Assembly (NCBI GenBank): GCA_002308235.1
Contig: DBVS01000054.1
Coordinates: 1-5,373 of the forward strand
Direction: 5' to 3'
DNA from: Lachnospiraceae bacterium UBA1258
GTDB lineage: Bacteria; Bacillota; Clostridia; Lachnospirales; Lachnospiraceae
Length of the DNA: 5,373 bases
Shown: positions 1-5,373 of the stretch, in pieces
How positions within the stretch are numbered: the first letter of the stretch is position 1
Layout: each line of letters opens with the position of its first letter
Translations under genes and position numbers: made by a program
Notes under the pieces: model-generated
What the model saw: only the letters and a program-made list of their open reading frames with translations
Told to the model about the DNA's origin: nothing
Database searches by the model: none

Positions 1-1440
1 AAGGCTTCCGTTATTGACGGCAAGGCTGCTTTCAGACTTTACGACACCTTCGGTTATCCTCTTGAACTTACCGTTGAAATGGCTGAGGAAGAGGGTCTTA
101 AGGTTGATGAAGAAGGCTTTAAGGCAGCAAGTGAGGAAGCAAGAGCACTTGCAAGAGAGAATGCGGCATTCTCACAGAAAACAGAGGCTGACGTATTTGA
201 CGGCCTTGATGAAAAGCTTGTTACCAAATACGTCGGTTACGATATACTCACGACAGAAGCAACCGTTATTGCTCTTTCCGACGGAGAAAAGCTTGTTAAC
301 GAGCTTTCTTCCGGAAGCACGGGAGTTGTGGTTACCGATGTAACTTCCTTCTATGCCACCATGGGCGGACAGAAGGGTGATAAGGGTGTGATCGCAGTCG
401 GAAACAACGCAGCTTTCGAAGTTGAGGAAGCAGTTAAGGTTCCCGGCAACAGAGTGGGCCACATAGGAAAGGCCTCAGGCACTCTTAAGGTCGGCGACAA
501 GGTTACCATGAAAGTCGATACCCTTTCCCACAGCGCTACCTGTAAGAACCACTCCGCGACCCACCTTTTACAGGCTGCTTTGCAGGAAATTCTCGGTAAG
601 GACGTTCATCAGCAGGGTTCCTATCAGGATACGGAAAGAACCCGTTTTGACTTTACATACGGAAGTGCTGTTTCCAAGGAAGATCTTGCGAAAGTTGAAG
701 CAATCGTCAACGCAAAGATTGCCGAAGCTCTTCCCGTAAATACGGAAGTTCTTTCCATTGAGGAAGCAAAGAAGACCGGCGCCATGGCACTTTTCGGAGA
801 AAAGTACGGCGATACCGTAAGAGTGGTATCCATGGGCGATTTCTCCAAGGAATTCTGCGGCGGTACTCATGTTAAGAACACCGGAGACATTGCAAACTTT
901 AAGATTCTTTCGGAATCGGGTGTTGCTGCGGGTGTAAGACGTATCGAAGCAATTACCGGAGCAAATGTGATAGAATATTATAAAAACATCGAGAAGGACT
1001 TTATTGAGGCCTGCACCATAGTCAAGAGCCAGCCTTCAAACCTTCTTGATAAGCTTTCTGCTTTGATGGCAGAGGTTAAGACCTTAAGTTCCGAGATCGA
1101 GTCCTTAAAGGCAAAGGCCGCAAAGGATGCTCTCGGTGATCCCATGGAAGCCGTTAAGGAGGTTAAGGGTGTCAAACTCCTTGCCACAAGCGTTCCCGGG
1201 GTTGATATGAACGGACTGAGAGACCTGGCAGACCAGCTTGCCGATAAGCTTGGCGACGGAGTTATCGTTCTTGCTTCGGAAGCGGACGGAAAGGTTAACC
1301 TGGTAGCAAAGGCTACCGACGGAGCACAGTCAAAGGGCGCTCACGCAGGAAACCTTATCAAGGCAATTGCTTCACTTGTAGGCGGTGGCGGCGGCGGACG
1401 TCCCAACATGGCACAGGCAGGCGGCAAGGAGCCTGCGTGA
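1..1440 (+). CDS. alaS: Alanyl-tRNA synthetase, C-terminal part (5' end outside window; ends at an apparently premature TGA)
   Basis: AlaRS charges tRNA-Ala with alanine in the cytoplasm and clears mischarged Ser/Gly through its editing domain. The frame is open from base 1, so the gene begins upstream; 479 residues are visible of a family that is usually about 870-880 long. In order they show the end of the aminoacylation/tRNA-recognition region (AFRLYDTFGYPLELT, 28-75), the editing domain with both zinc-ligand pairs, HSATH (550-564) and CGGTH (856-870), plus GAMALFGEKYGD and GVAAGVRRIEAITG, then a short coiled segment (about 1060-1130) and the C-Ala domain ending in a hexaglycine run and RPNMAQAGGKEPA. 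The catalytic class II motifs lie outside the window. The TGA at 1438-1440 cuts the protein about 18 residues before the usual family end, and a matching tail follows in the same frame. ptsI-like follows closely and is probably co-transcribed. Gene identity is very secure; the true C-terminus is not. Confidence 0.95.
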   Translation, partial: KASVIDGKAAFRLYDTFGYPLELTVEMAEEEGLKVDEEGFKAASEEARALARENAAFSQKTEADVFDGLDEKLVTKYVGYDILTTEATVIALSDGEKLVNELSSGSTGVVVTDVTSFYATMGGQKGDKGVIAVGNNAAFEVEEAVKVPGNRVGHIGKASGTLKVGDKVTMKVDTLSHSATCKNHSATHLLQAALQEILGKDVHQQGSYQDTERTRFDFTYGSAVSKEDLAKVEAIVNAKIAEALPVNTEVLSIEEAKKTGAMALFGEKYGDTVRVVSMGDFSKEFCGGTHVKNTGDIANFKILSESGVAAGVRRIEAITGANVIEYYKNIEKDFIEACTIVKSQPSNLLDKLSALMAEVKTLSSEIESLKAKAAKDALGDPMEAVKEVKGVKLLATSVPGVDMNGLRDLADQLADKLGDGVIVLASEADGKVNLVAKATDGAQSKGAHAGNLIKAIASLVGGGGGGRPNMAQAGGKEPA

Positions 1441-1494
1441 ATTCCCGCGGCTCTTACCGAAGCAGAGAATACACTTGCAGGGCAGATAAAGTAA
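1441..1494 (+). other. In-frame continuation of alaS beyond the TGA (lost or readthrough AlaRS C-terminal tail)
   Basis: Directly after the TGA the same frame reads IPAALTEAENTLAGQIK and ends at TAA (1492-1494). From memory of the family, E. coli AlaRS ends [24 protein letters not shown]-like. Lining up the GG of GGKEPA places the TGA on a single residue and IPAAL opposite LPAAL with no gap, so these 17 codons look like the normal last helix of the C-Ala domain. A one-base change from a sense codon such as GGA would explain the stop. It could be a genuine nonsense mutation, a leaky UGA, or a sequencing error. The ptsI-like Shine-Dalgarno begins just after the TAA, which fits the TAA being the ancestral gene end. 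Homology of the tail is inferred by eye, not by alignment software. Confidence 0.6.
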
Positions 1495-1495
1495 C

Positions 1496-1509
1496 AGAGG
1501 TGTTATTTG
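1496..1509 (+). promoter_or_regulatory. Ribosome binding site and TTG start of the ptsI-like gene
   Basis: AGAGGTG (1496-1502) stands 4 bases before TTG (1507-1509). The next possible ATG is codon 30, which would remove the FKGIVFSDGIGIGRVLLL segment that matches the conserved beginning of enzyme I proteins. The TTG is therefore the best start. No promoter is visible in the short gap after alaS, so translation probably uses the alaS transcript. Confidence 0.7.
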
Positions 1510-3105
1510 AACCGTTTCAAAGGCATTGTATTTAGCGATGGAATAGGAATCGGGCGAGTGCTTTTGCTTGATCGCGAAGGCACTCCTTTACGCATGAATG
1601 AAAAAGCAACCGATCCCGACGCCGAAATCGGCAAATTCAGGGAAGCTGTTTCCGAGGTTTCGTCCGAATACACAGGCCTTATTGATGAAACGAGCAAGAT
1701 CATAAACGAAAAAGAAGCGGACATATTCAGGGCACAAAGCATGATCCTTTCCGATATGCAGTTCACCGGTGACGTTGAAAAGCGTATCAGAGAGGAAAAT
1801 GTCAGTGCGGAGTATGCCGTTTTTTATGTTGGGGAAGAATATGCTAAGCGCTTTGAAGAATCGGGTGAGAACCTGCTTTCCGAACGCGGCGCTGATGTAA
1901 AGGATGTATGCCTTCATATAATCGACAGGCTCTGGGAGAAGAACAAAAACCTGATTCCGGACGGTCCCTTTGTGCTTCTTTCAAACGAAGTATTTCCCAC
2001 GGAATTCATAGCTTACAAAAGTAAGAATCTTAAAGGAATCATAGTAAAGAAAGGCTCCTATACGGCCCACGTTTCCATTTTGGCAAGGGCTGCCGGAATT
2101 CCCTTTATTCTGGTGGAACCTCAGGCCTTTGAACTGTTAAAGACGGCTCGGGACGTTATTGTTGACTGCAAAAACAAACTTGTCATTTCCGATGCTGACG
2201 AGACCATCATATACACTTATTCCAAGAAGGCCGAAAAACTGAATTCTTCCGAAAGGGAGAAATACAAAGAACTGGTCAAAAGTCTGAAAAACGGGAAAAC
2301 CGCTCTTTATGCCAATATTTCAAGCGCCGAAGAGGCGGAAGAGAAGCGCTTTGACGACTACGACGGTATCGGACTATTCAGAACGGAATACTTATATATG
2401 GGCGATGAACCGCCTACGGAAGATGAGCAGTTTGAAGAATACAGACGTGCCCTTAAGGCTTTTGCGGGCAAGCCCGTGGTCATCAGAACCTTTGATTTTG
2501 GCGGCGACAGGAAGCCGACCTATTTACGTGCCTTTATCGAGGAACACGAAAAGCTTAGGGGTATCAGGCTTGCCATTTTGGAAGAAAACCTCCTCCTTAC
2601 ACAGTTGAAGGCTTTGCTCAGGGCCTCCGTTTACGGAAAACTTAAGGTGTGCCTTCCCATGGTGAAGGACGATACGGACGTAGAAAATGTGAATAACCTG
2701 ATTCTTCGAGCTTCGGTTCTTTTGGAAAAAGAAGGATACGTTAAGAATGCTCCGGAAATTCCGGTAACAGCGAAGGTTTACGGCGATTTTTCCCTCGGCG
2801 TGATGATAGAAACCATAAGGTCTTTAAACAATCTTCCGAAACTTTCGGCGGTTTCCGATTTTTTCAGCATCGGCACCAACGATTTGACTTCGGAGCTTAC
2901 GGGAAGAGACAGATTCTCCGATACGGGAGAATTGTCCAAAATCGAGAAAGCAGGCATTGTGCGTGAAATCTCAAAGATTGTAAAGGCCGGCAAGGATGCA
3001 GGCATCCCCGTGGGAATCTGCGGAGAGATAGCGGTGGATTCCTGGTTTTCCAAATTCATCGGAAAGCTCGGAACCGATTATATTTCCGTATCAAGTGAAG
3101 GATAA
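1507..3105 (+). CDS. ptsI: Phosphoenolpyruvate-protein phosphotransferase (PTS enzyme I), divergent and C-terminally short
   Basis: Enzyme I takes phosphate from PEP onto a histidine and passes it to HPr, the first cytoplasmic step of PTS sugar uptake. All its parts are visible in 532 residues: an N-terminal strand (GIGIGRVLL), the helical HPr-binding insert (about 35-145, including EKEADIFRAQSMILSD), the phosphohistidine domain with His188 in SYTAHVSILAR, and the PEP-binding barrel (about 265-525). Barrel residues matching known active-site positions are Arg292 (FRTEYLYM), Arg327 (VIRTFDFGGD), Glu435 (MIET), Asn458-Asp459 (SIGTNDLT), Arg469 and Cys505 (GICGE). Oddities: typical proteins have about 570-575 residues, and this one stops right after DYISVSSEG, lacking the last helix. 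The usual NP before the LRxIR stretch is replaced by EE, and QYTLAVDR has become SELTGRDR. No ptsH is adjacent. A PTS enzyme I role is likely. A specialised paralogue with another phosphoacceptor is possible; pyruvate phosphate dikinase is unlikely because no ATP-grasp domain is present. Confidence 0.85.
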   Translation: MNRFKGIVFSDGIGIGRVLLLDREGTPLRMNEKATDPDAEIGKFREAVSEVSSEYTGLIDETSKIINEKEADIFRAQSMILSDMQFTGDVEKRIREENVSAEYAVFYVGEEYAKRFEESGENLLSERGADVKDVCLHIIDRLWEKNKNLIPDGPFVLLSNEVFPTEFIAYKSKNLKGIIVKKGSYTAHVSILARAAGIPFILVEPQAFELLKTARDVIVDCKNKLVISDADETIIYTYSKKAEKLNSSEREKYKELVKSLKNGKTALYANISSAEEAEEKRFDDYDGIGLFRTEYLYMGDEPPTEDEQFEEYRRALKAFAGKPVVIRTFDFGGDRKPTYLRAFIEEHEKLRGIRLAILEENLLLTQLKALLRASVYGKLKVCLPMVKDDTDVENVNNLILRASVLLEKEGYVKNAPEIPVTAKVYGDFSLGVMIETIRSLNNLPKLSAVSDFFSIGTNDLTSELTGRDRFSDTGELSKIEKAGIVREISKIVKAGKDAGIPVGICGEIAVDSWFSKFIGKLGTDYISVSSEG

Positions 3106-3126
3106 CAAAGAAAAAACACTTTCTTG

Positions 3127-3154
3127 TTGACGAATCTGCTTTTTTTGTTATAAT
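3127..3154 (+). promoter_or_regulatory. Sigma-A-type promoter of rpsU with extended -10
   Basis: A -35 TTGACG (3127-3132) and a perfect -10 TATAAT (3149-3154) are separated by 16 bp, and TG precedes the -10 by one base (TGTTATAAT), giving an extended -10. Transcription should start near 3161, leaving a leader of roughly 60 nt before rpsU. The promoter begins about 20 bp after the ptsI-like stop, so rpsU can be expressed independently of the upstream genes. Strong match, not experimentally tested. Confidence 0.8.
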
Positions 3155-3176
3155 AACAATGTTAAAAAAATAAAAA

Positions 3177-3213
3177 CCCCGCAGTCACGTAAGTGATGGG
3201 ACTGAAGGGAGGG
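3177..3213 (+). promoter_or_regulatory. rpsU leader hairpin reaching the Shine-Dalgarno (candidate autoregulatory element)
   Basis: TCAC (3185-3188) pairs with GTGA (3193-3196) around a GUAA loop, which fits the GNRA tetraloop pattern. CAG (3182-3184) then pairs with CTG (3202-3204), leaving a TGGGA bulge (3197-3201). CCC (3178-3180) can close on GGG (3207-3209), the front of the Shine-Dalgarno AAGGGAGGG (3205-3213). The same CCC could instead pair with GGG of the bulge (3198-3200), freeing the Shine-Dalgarno. The pairings are seen in the sequence; the regulatory role is inferred. Confidence 0.4.
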
Positions 3214-3220
3214 TAGAGAA

Positions 3221-3397
3221 ATGTCAAATATCATCGTAAAAGAAAACGAATCATTGGACAGCGCACTTCGCAGATTTAAGAGAAGCTGTGCCAAGGCCGG
3301 CATCCAGCAGGAGATTCGTAAGCGTGAACATTACGAAAAGCCCAGCGTTAAGCGTAAGAAGAAGTCTGAGGCTGCCAGAAAGCGTAAGTACAACTAA
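3221..3397 (+). CDS. rpsU: 30S ribosomal protein S21
   Basis: The product is a small, very basic 58-residue protein of the 30S subunit, located near the 16S rRNA 3' end that pairs with Shine-Dalgarno sequences. The reading begins MSNIIVKENESLDSALRRFK, continues KRSCAKAGIQQEIRKREHYEKPS and ends in a lysine/arginine-rich tail (KRKKKSEAARKRKYN). These are the hallmarks of the S21 family, and the length is normal for Firmicutes (about 57-60). The ATG lies 7 bases after a strong Shine-Dalgarno (AAGGGAGGG, ending 3213), and TAA is followed at once by an in-frame TGA. It has its own promoter and a strong terminator, so it forms a monocistronic unit between the ptsI-like gene and the CmpB-family gene. 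Identification is secure. Confidence 0.97.
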   Translation: MSNIIVKENESLDSALRRFKRSCAKAGIQQEIRKREHYEKPSVKRKKKSEAARKRKYN

Positions 3398-3404
3398 TGA
3401 ATCG

Positions 3405-3438
3405 AAATCCCCGGCATGTATGTCGGGGATTTTTGTTT
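3405..3438 (+). terminator. Rho-independent terminator of rpsU
   Basis: AAATCCCCG (3405-3413) is perfectly complementary to CGGGGATTT (3424-3432); the inner CA/TG bases can add two pairs around a TGTA loop. The stem runs into a T-rich tract (TTTTTGTTT, 3430-3438). It starts 7 bases after the rpsU stop codon and separates rpsU from the next transcription unit. Confidence 0.9.
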
Positions 3439-3460
3439 GTATTAGTACTGACCATACAAG

Positions 3461-3482
3461 ATGTTGATTTTTAAATCAATAT
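3461..3482 (+). promoter_or_regulatory. Palindrome over the -35 and spacer (candidate operator)
   Basis: TTGATTT (3464-3470) and AAATCAA (3473-3479) are perfect inverted repeats separated by TT. With the outer AT pair and one mismatch the symmetry covers 22 bp. It overlaps the whole -35 element and most of the spacer, a position where a bound dimeric repressor would block RNA polymerase. No regulator is identified. AT-rich composition makes chance symmetry possible. Confidence 0.35.
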
Positions 3483-3492
3483 TTGGTACAAT
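3464..3492 (+). promoter_or_regulatory. Sigma-A-type promoter of the CmpB-family/phosphoesterase operon
   Basis: TTGATT (3464-3469) and TACAAT (3487-3492) are spaced by an ideal 17 bp, and TGG directly before the -10 makes it an extended -10. The expected start is near 3499, leaving a very short leader that contains the AGAGGG ribosome binding site (3501-3506) 7 bases before the ATG at 3514. The promoter follows the rpsU terminator by about 25 bp. Confidence 0.75.
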
Positions 3493-3513
3493 CTGTGCGA
3501 AGAGGGTAGATTT

Positions 3514-4116
3514 ATGAACTTAAAAGAGTTTTTGCTTGTGGGTTTGGAGGGCATGACGCCCTACAAATTTGCGGCATCGTTTGTGATATACAGTCTGCTG
3601 GGCTGGGTAGTCGAGTCGATTTATATGTCCATCTGTGAAAAAAAGGTGGTAAATCGCGGTTTTGCCAGAGGACCCTATTGTCCGATCTACGGATTCGGTG
3701 CTACGGTGGGTTCCATTTTCCTTGCACCTTTTATGAAGAGTTTCCTTCTGGTGTATCTCCTGGGTGCCGTATTTGCCACGATCTTTGAGTATCTGACCGG
3801 CAGGATGATGATTAAGACCATGGGTAACCTTTGGTGGGATTACAACGACAAGCCTTTTAATTACAAAGGTATCCTTTGCCTTGAAAGTACTGTTGCCTGG
3901 GGCTTTTACGCCATCGGAGTCGTGGAATTCTTAAATGTTTGGCTTCTTAATTTCATCGACAGCGTCGATCCCAAGAAGATGACCATTTTCATAGAAGTGG
4001 TAATCGGTATCGCGCTCATTGATTACATCATAAGGTTTGCGGAAATCTTCAAAGAGCCCTTGGGCAAAGCGAAAGCAAGAGTCGTTGACGCCTACAGAAA
4101 TTTCCGCAGCAGGTAA
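3514..4116 (+). CDS. CmpB-family (DUF1113, putative ABC-transporter type IV) integral membrane protein
   Basis: This 200-residue membrane protein has about five hydrophobic segments (roughly 18-38, 56-72, 74-94, 119-140, 156-176) and a basic C-terminus (KAKARVVDAYRNFRSR). Its motifs match the family annotated as putative ABC transporter permease, CmpB type (Pfam PF06541 as I recall it): GWVVESIY (30-37), NRGFARGPYCPIYG (47-60), FEYLTG (91-96) and WWDYNDKPFNYKG (107-119). The family's biochemical role is not established and no ATPase gene is adjacent, so the transporter label should be treated cautiously. The gene has its own promoter and a good ribosome binding site. The phosphoesterase gene begins 5 bp after its stop, implying co-transcription. 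Family assignment is confident; function is unknown. Confidence 0.85.
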   Translation: MNLKEFLLVGLEGMTPYKFAASFVIYSLLGWVVESIYMSICEKKVVNRGFARGPYCPIYGFGATVGSIFLAPFMKSFLLVYLLGAVFATIFEYLTGRMMIKTMGNLWWDYNDKPFNYKGILCLESTVAWGFYAIGVVEFLNVWLLNFIDSVDPKKMTIFIEVVIGIALIDYIIRFAEIFKEPLGKAKARVVDAYRNFRSR

Positions 4117-4121
4117 ATAGT

Positions 4122-4973
4122 GTGCTTTACTTATTTGTTATAATCGGAATTTTGTTGATTGCTGCGGTTGGAGTTATTGCATATGACTCCAACCGTTTTG
4201 TTGTGCGGGAAATTTCCGTTTATGCTCCCGAAATTCCAAAAGAGACCACCTGCCTTTTTTTAAGCGACCTTCACAACAGACATTTCGGGAAAAGAAACGA
4301 AACCCTGATAAAGGCCCTTGATGAGATAGAAGCGGATTGCGCCCTTTTGCCGGGAGATATCATGACGGCCTCAAAGAACGCGGAATTCAACGAGGCTGTA
4401 AGGCTTCTTGAGTATTTAAACAAGCGTATGCCTGTTTTTTATTCCTACGGAAACCATGAATCAAGGGCAAAGAAGATCAAACGCATCTACGGAGATCTGT
4501 TTGATCGATATGCACAGCTTCTTTCCGGAAAGAACATCAAGTTATACGATAACGAGACCGCGGAGTTTAACGGCCTTGATATCCGTTGCCTTACATTGCC
4601 GGAAAGGTTTTATTACAAGCGTAAAACAGAAAACCTTTCGGTTGAAGAACTGGAAACTCTTATTGGAAAACCGGATCCCGAAAAATACACTGTCCTTCTT
4701 GCTCACGATCCGGAGTACTTTGAAGCTTACTCTGAATACGGGGCACAGCTGGTGCTTTCCGGCCATTTCCACGGCGGGATAGTAAGACTTTTCGGTCATG
4801 GTCTGATATCACCAAGATTCAAACTGTTTCCCAAATATGCTTACGGAACCTTTGAAAAGAATAAAACAAAAATGATCGTCAGTGCGGGACTCGGGGGCCA
4901 CACCATACCCTGGCGCATGTTTAATCCGGGTGAGATTGTGGTGCTTAAGCTGGTTCCCGGGAAAAATAAGTAG
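4122..4973 (+). CDS. Membrane-anchored calcineurin-like metallophosphoesterase (YkuE/YaeI-like)
   Basis: The 283-residue product carries the full metallophosphoesterase motif set: D49-x-H51 (SDLHN), G78-D79 (LPGDI), G110-N111-H112-E113 (YGNHE), H195 (LAHDP) and G214-H215-x-H217 (SGHFHGG). These residues normally bind two metal ions and catalyse phosphoester hydrolysis. A hydrophobic segment at residues 2-21 is probably an uncleaved membrane anchor. Few basic residues precede it and arginines follow it, so which side the domain faces is unclear. Length and layout resemble YkuE/YaeI proteins, some of which act on lipid-linked substrates such as UDP-sugar lipids; the substrate here is not shown. 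The start is GTG with only a weak GCAGG upstream, inside the end of the CmpB-family gene, so translational coupling is plausible. It ends in TAG, and no convincing terminator follows before scpA. Confidence 0.9.
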   Translation: MLYLFVIIGILLIAAVGVIAYDSNRFVVREISVYAPEIPKETTCLFLSDLHNRHFGKRNETLIKALDEIEADCALLPGDIMTASKNAEFNEAVRLLEYLNKRMPVFYSYGNHESRAKKIKRIYGDLFDRYAQLLSGKNIKLYDNETAEFNGLDIRCLTLPERFYYKRKTENLSVEELETLIGKPDPEKYTVLLAHDPEYFEAYSEYGAQLVLSGHFHGGIVRLFGHGLISPRFKLFPKYAYGTFEKNKTKMIVSAGLGGHTIPWRMFNPGEIVVLKLVPGKNK

Positions 4974-4991
4974 AAAAACAATAAATTACGG

Positions 4992-5020
4992 TTGAAAAAA
5001 CAGAAAAACGGATATACAAT
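4992..5020 (+). promoter_or_regulatory. Sigma-A-type promoter of scpA
   Basis: TTGAAA (4992-4997) and TACAAT (5015-5020) are 17 bp apart, within the 80-bp gap between the phosphoesterase and scpA. The start should lie near 5027, giving a leader of about 27 nt with GGAG (5042-5045) 8 bases before the ATG. Because no terminator is visible upstream, scpA may also be read from the preceding operon. Confidence 0.65.
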
Positions 5021-5053
5021 ATATGGTGACTTAAGCACACCGGAGCACAAGAT

Positions 5054-5373
5054 ATGTCATTATCCGTTAAACTGGAAGCCTTCGAGGGTCCCCTCGATCT
5101 GCTTCTTCACCTGATTGAAAAGAATAAAGTCGATATATACGATATCCCCATAGTGGAGATAACCAACCAGTATCTTGAGTATATTCGCGCCATGGAACGG
5201 GAAGACATGAACGTCATGAGCGAGTTTCTGGTAATGGCCGCTACTCTTGTGGATATCAAGTGCCGTATGCTCCTTCCTGCGGAAGTCAACGAGGAGGGCG
5301 AAGAGGAAGACCCGAGAGCGGAACTTGTGGAGAAACTCCTTGAGTACAAAATGTACAAATACATGTCCTTTGA
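5054..5373 (+). CDS. scpA: Segregation and condensation protein A (N-terminal part; 3' end outside window)
   Basis: ScpA is the kleisin subunit that bridges the SMC heads and recruits ScpB in the bacterial condensin, which organises and segregates the chromosome. The 106 visible residues contain the family's N-terminal signature: MSLSVKLEAFEGPLDLLLHL (1-20), IEKNKVDIYDIPIVEITNQY, the MNVMSEFLVMAATLVDIKCR helix and the MLLP turn, followed by an acidic stretch (EVNEEGEEEDPRAELVEKLLEY). This N-terminal bundle is the part that contacts the SMC neck. Full-length family members have about 240-270 residues, so over half lies beyond the window. The ATG has a GGAG site 8 bases upstream and its own promoter. 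scpB is the expected next gene, but it cannot be seen. Identification is secure. Confidence 0.95.
   Translation, partial: MSLSVKLEAFEGPLDLLLHLIEKNKVDIYDIPIVEITNQYLEYIRAMEREDMNVMSEFLVMAATLVDIKCRMLLPAEVNEEGEEEDPRAELVEKLLEYKMYKYMSF

Noticed and set aside
334..375. Altered editing-domain motif in AlaRS (TSFYATMGGQ rather than TPFYAESGGQ)
   Set aside because: The GGQ core and both zinc-ligand motifs are intact, and variants at the positions before GGQ occur among clostridial AlaRS as I recall them. Probably lineage variation.
1438..1440. UGA reassigned to an amino acid (an alternative genetic code)
   Set aside because: No other in-frame TGA occurs in the roughly 1,650 sense codons of the genes here, and the gene content looks like ordinary Firmicutes. 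A reassigned UGA should recur, so a single nonsense change, readthrough or error is more likely.
1588..1917. Minus-strand open frame opposite the ptsI-like gene, and similar antisense frames opposite alaS and the phosphoesterase gene
   Set aside because: They lie wholly within well-supported genes on the other strand, have no recognisable domains, and are explained as shadow frames.
2309..2608. Second plus-strand open frame inside the ptsI-like gene
   Set aside because: It overlaps conserved barrel motifs of enzyme I in a different frame, and its own product has no recognisable features.
3104..3128. AT-rich hairpin after the ptsI-like gene (AACAAAGAAA with TTTCTTGTT) as an intrinsic terminator
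   Set aside because: The stem has one GC-poor bulged arm, is not followed directly by a T-tract, and its 3' arm overlaps the -35 of the rpsU promoter. The T7 run at 3140-3146 is 11 bases away. Not a convincing terminator.
4941..5038. 9-bp inverted repeat GTGCTTAAG (4941-4949) / CTTAAGCAC (5030-5038)
   Set aside because: It is short, about 80 bp apart, and one arm lies within the phosphoesterase coding sequence; both arms contain the self-complementary CTTAAG. Chance is sufficient.

Overview
The window reads as a chromosomal housekeeping segment of a low-to-mid-GC Gram-positive bacterium. It is most likely a Clostridia member of the Lachnospiraceae type. That placement is inferred from protein style, purine-rich Shine-Dalgarno sequences, TTG/GTG starts, sigma-A-type promoters and the gene order (rpsU, a CmpB-family membrane protein, a metallophosphoesterase, scpA); no database search supports it. 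Every gene is on the plus strand, and there is no sign of mobile DNA, CRISPR, rRNA or tRNA.

Left part (1-3105): the 3' part of alaS (alanyl-tRNA synthetase) is followed closely by a standalone, somewhat divergent enzyme I of the PEP:sugar phosphotransferase system (ptsI-like, TTG start). The alaS frame meets a TGA at 1438-1440. It then continues for 17 more sense codons, which look exactly like the missing AlaRS C-terminus, before a TAA at 1492-1494. This is the most notable observation in the window: a probable recent nonsense change, a readthrough stop, or a base-call error.

Middle (3106-3440): rpsU (ribosomal protein S21) is a self-contained transcription unit. It has a strong promoter with an extended -10, a leader that can fold into a GUAA-capped hairpin reaching the Shine-Dalgarno, and a clear intrinsic terminator.

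Right part (3441-5373): a second promoter, with a near-perfect palindrome between and over its elements, drives a two-gene unit: a five-helix CmpB-family (DUF1113) membrane protein and, 5 bp later, a membrane-anchored metallophosphoesterase. A third promoter lies directly upstream of scpA (chromosome condensation/segregation), which runs off the window end.

The genes serve translation (alaS, rpsU), sugar uptake or phosphosignalling (ptsI-like), envelope functions that are not well defined (CmpB protein, phosphoesterase) and chromosome segregation (scpA). I see no wholly new system. The points worth following up are the alaS stop, the atypical enzyme I and the candidate regulatory elements around rpsU and the CmpB gene.
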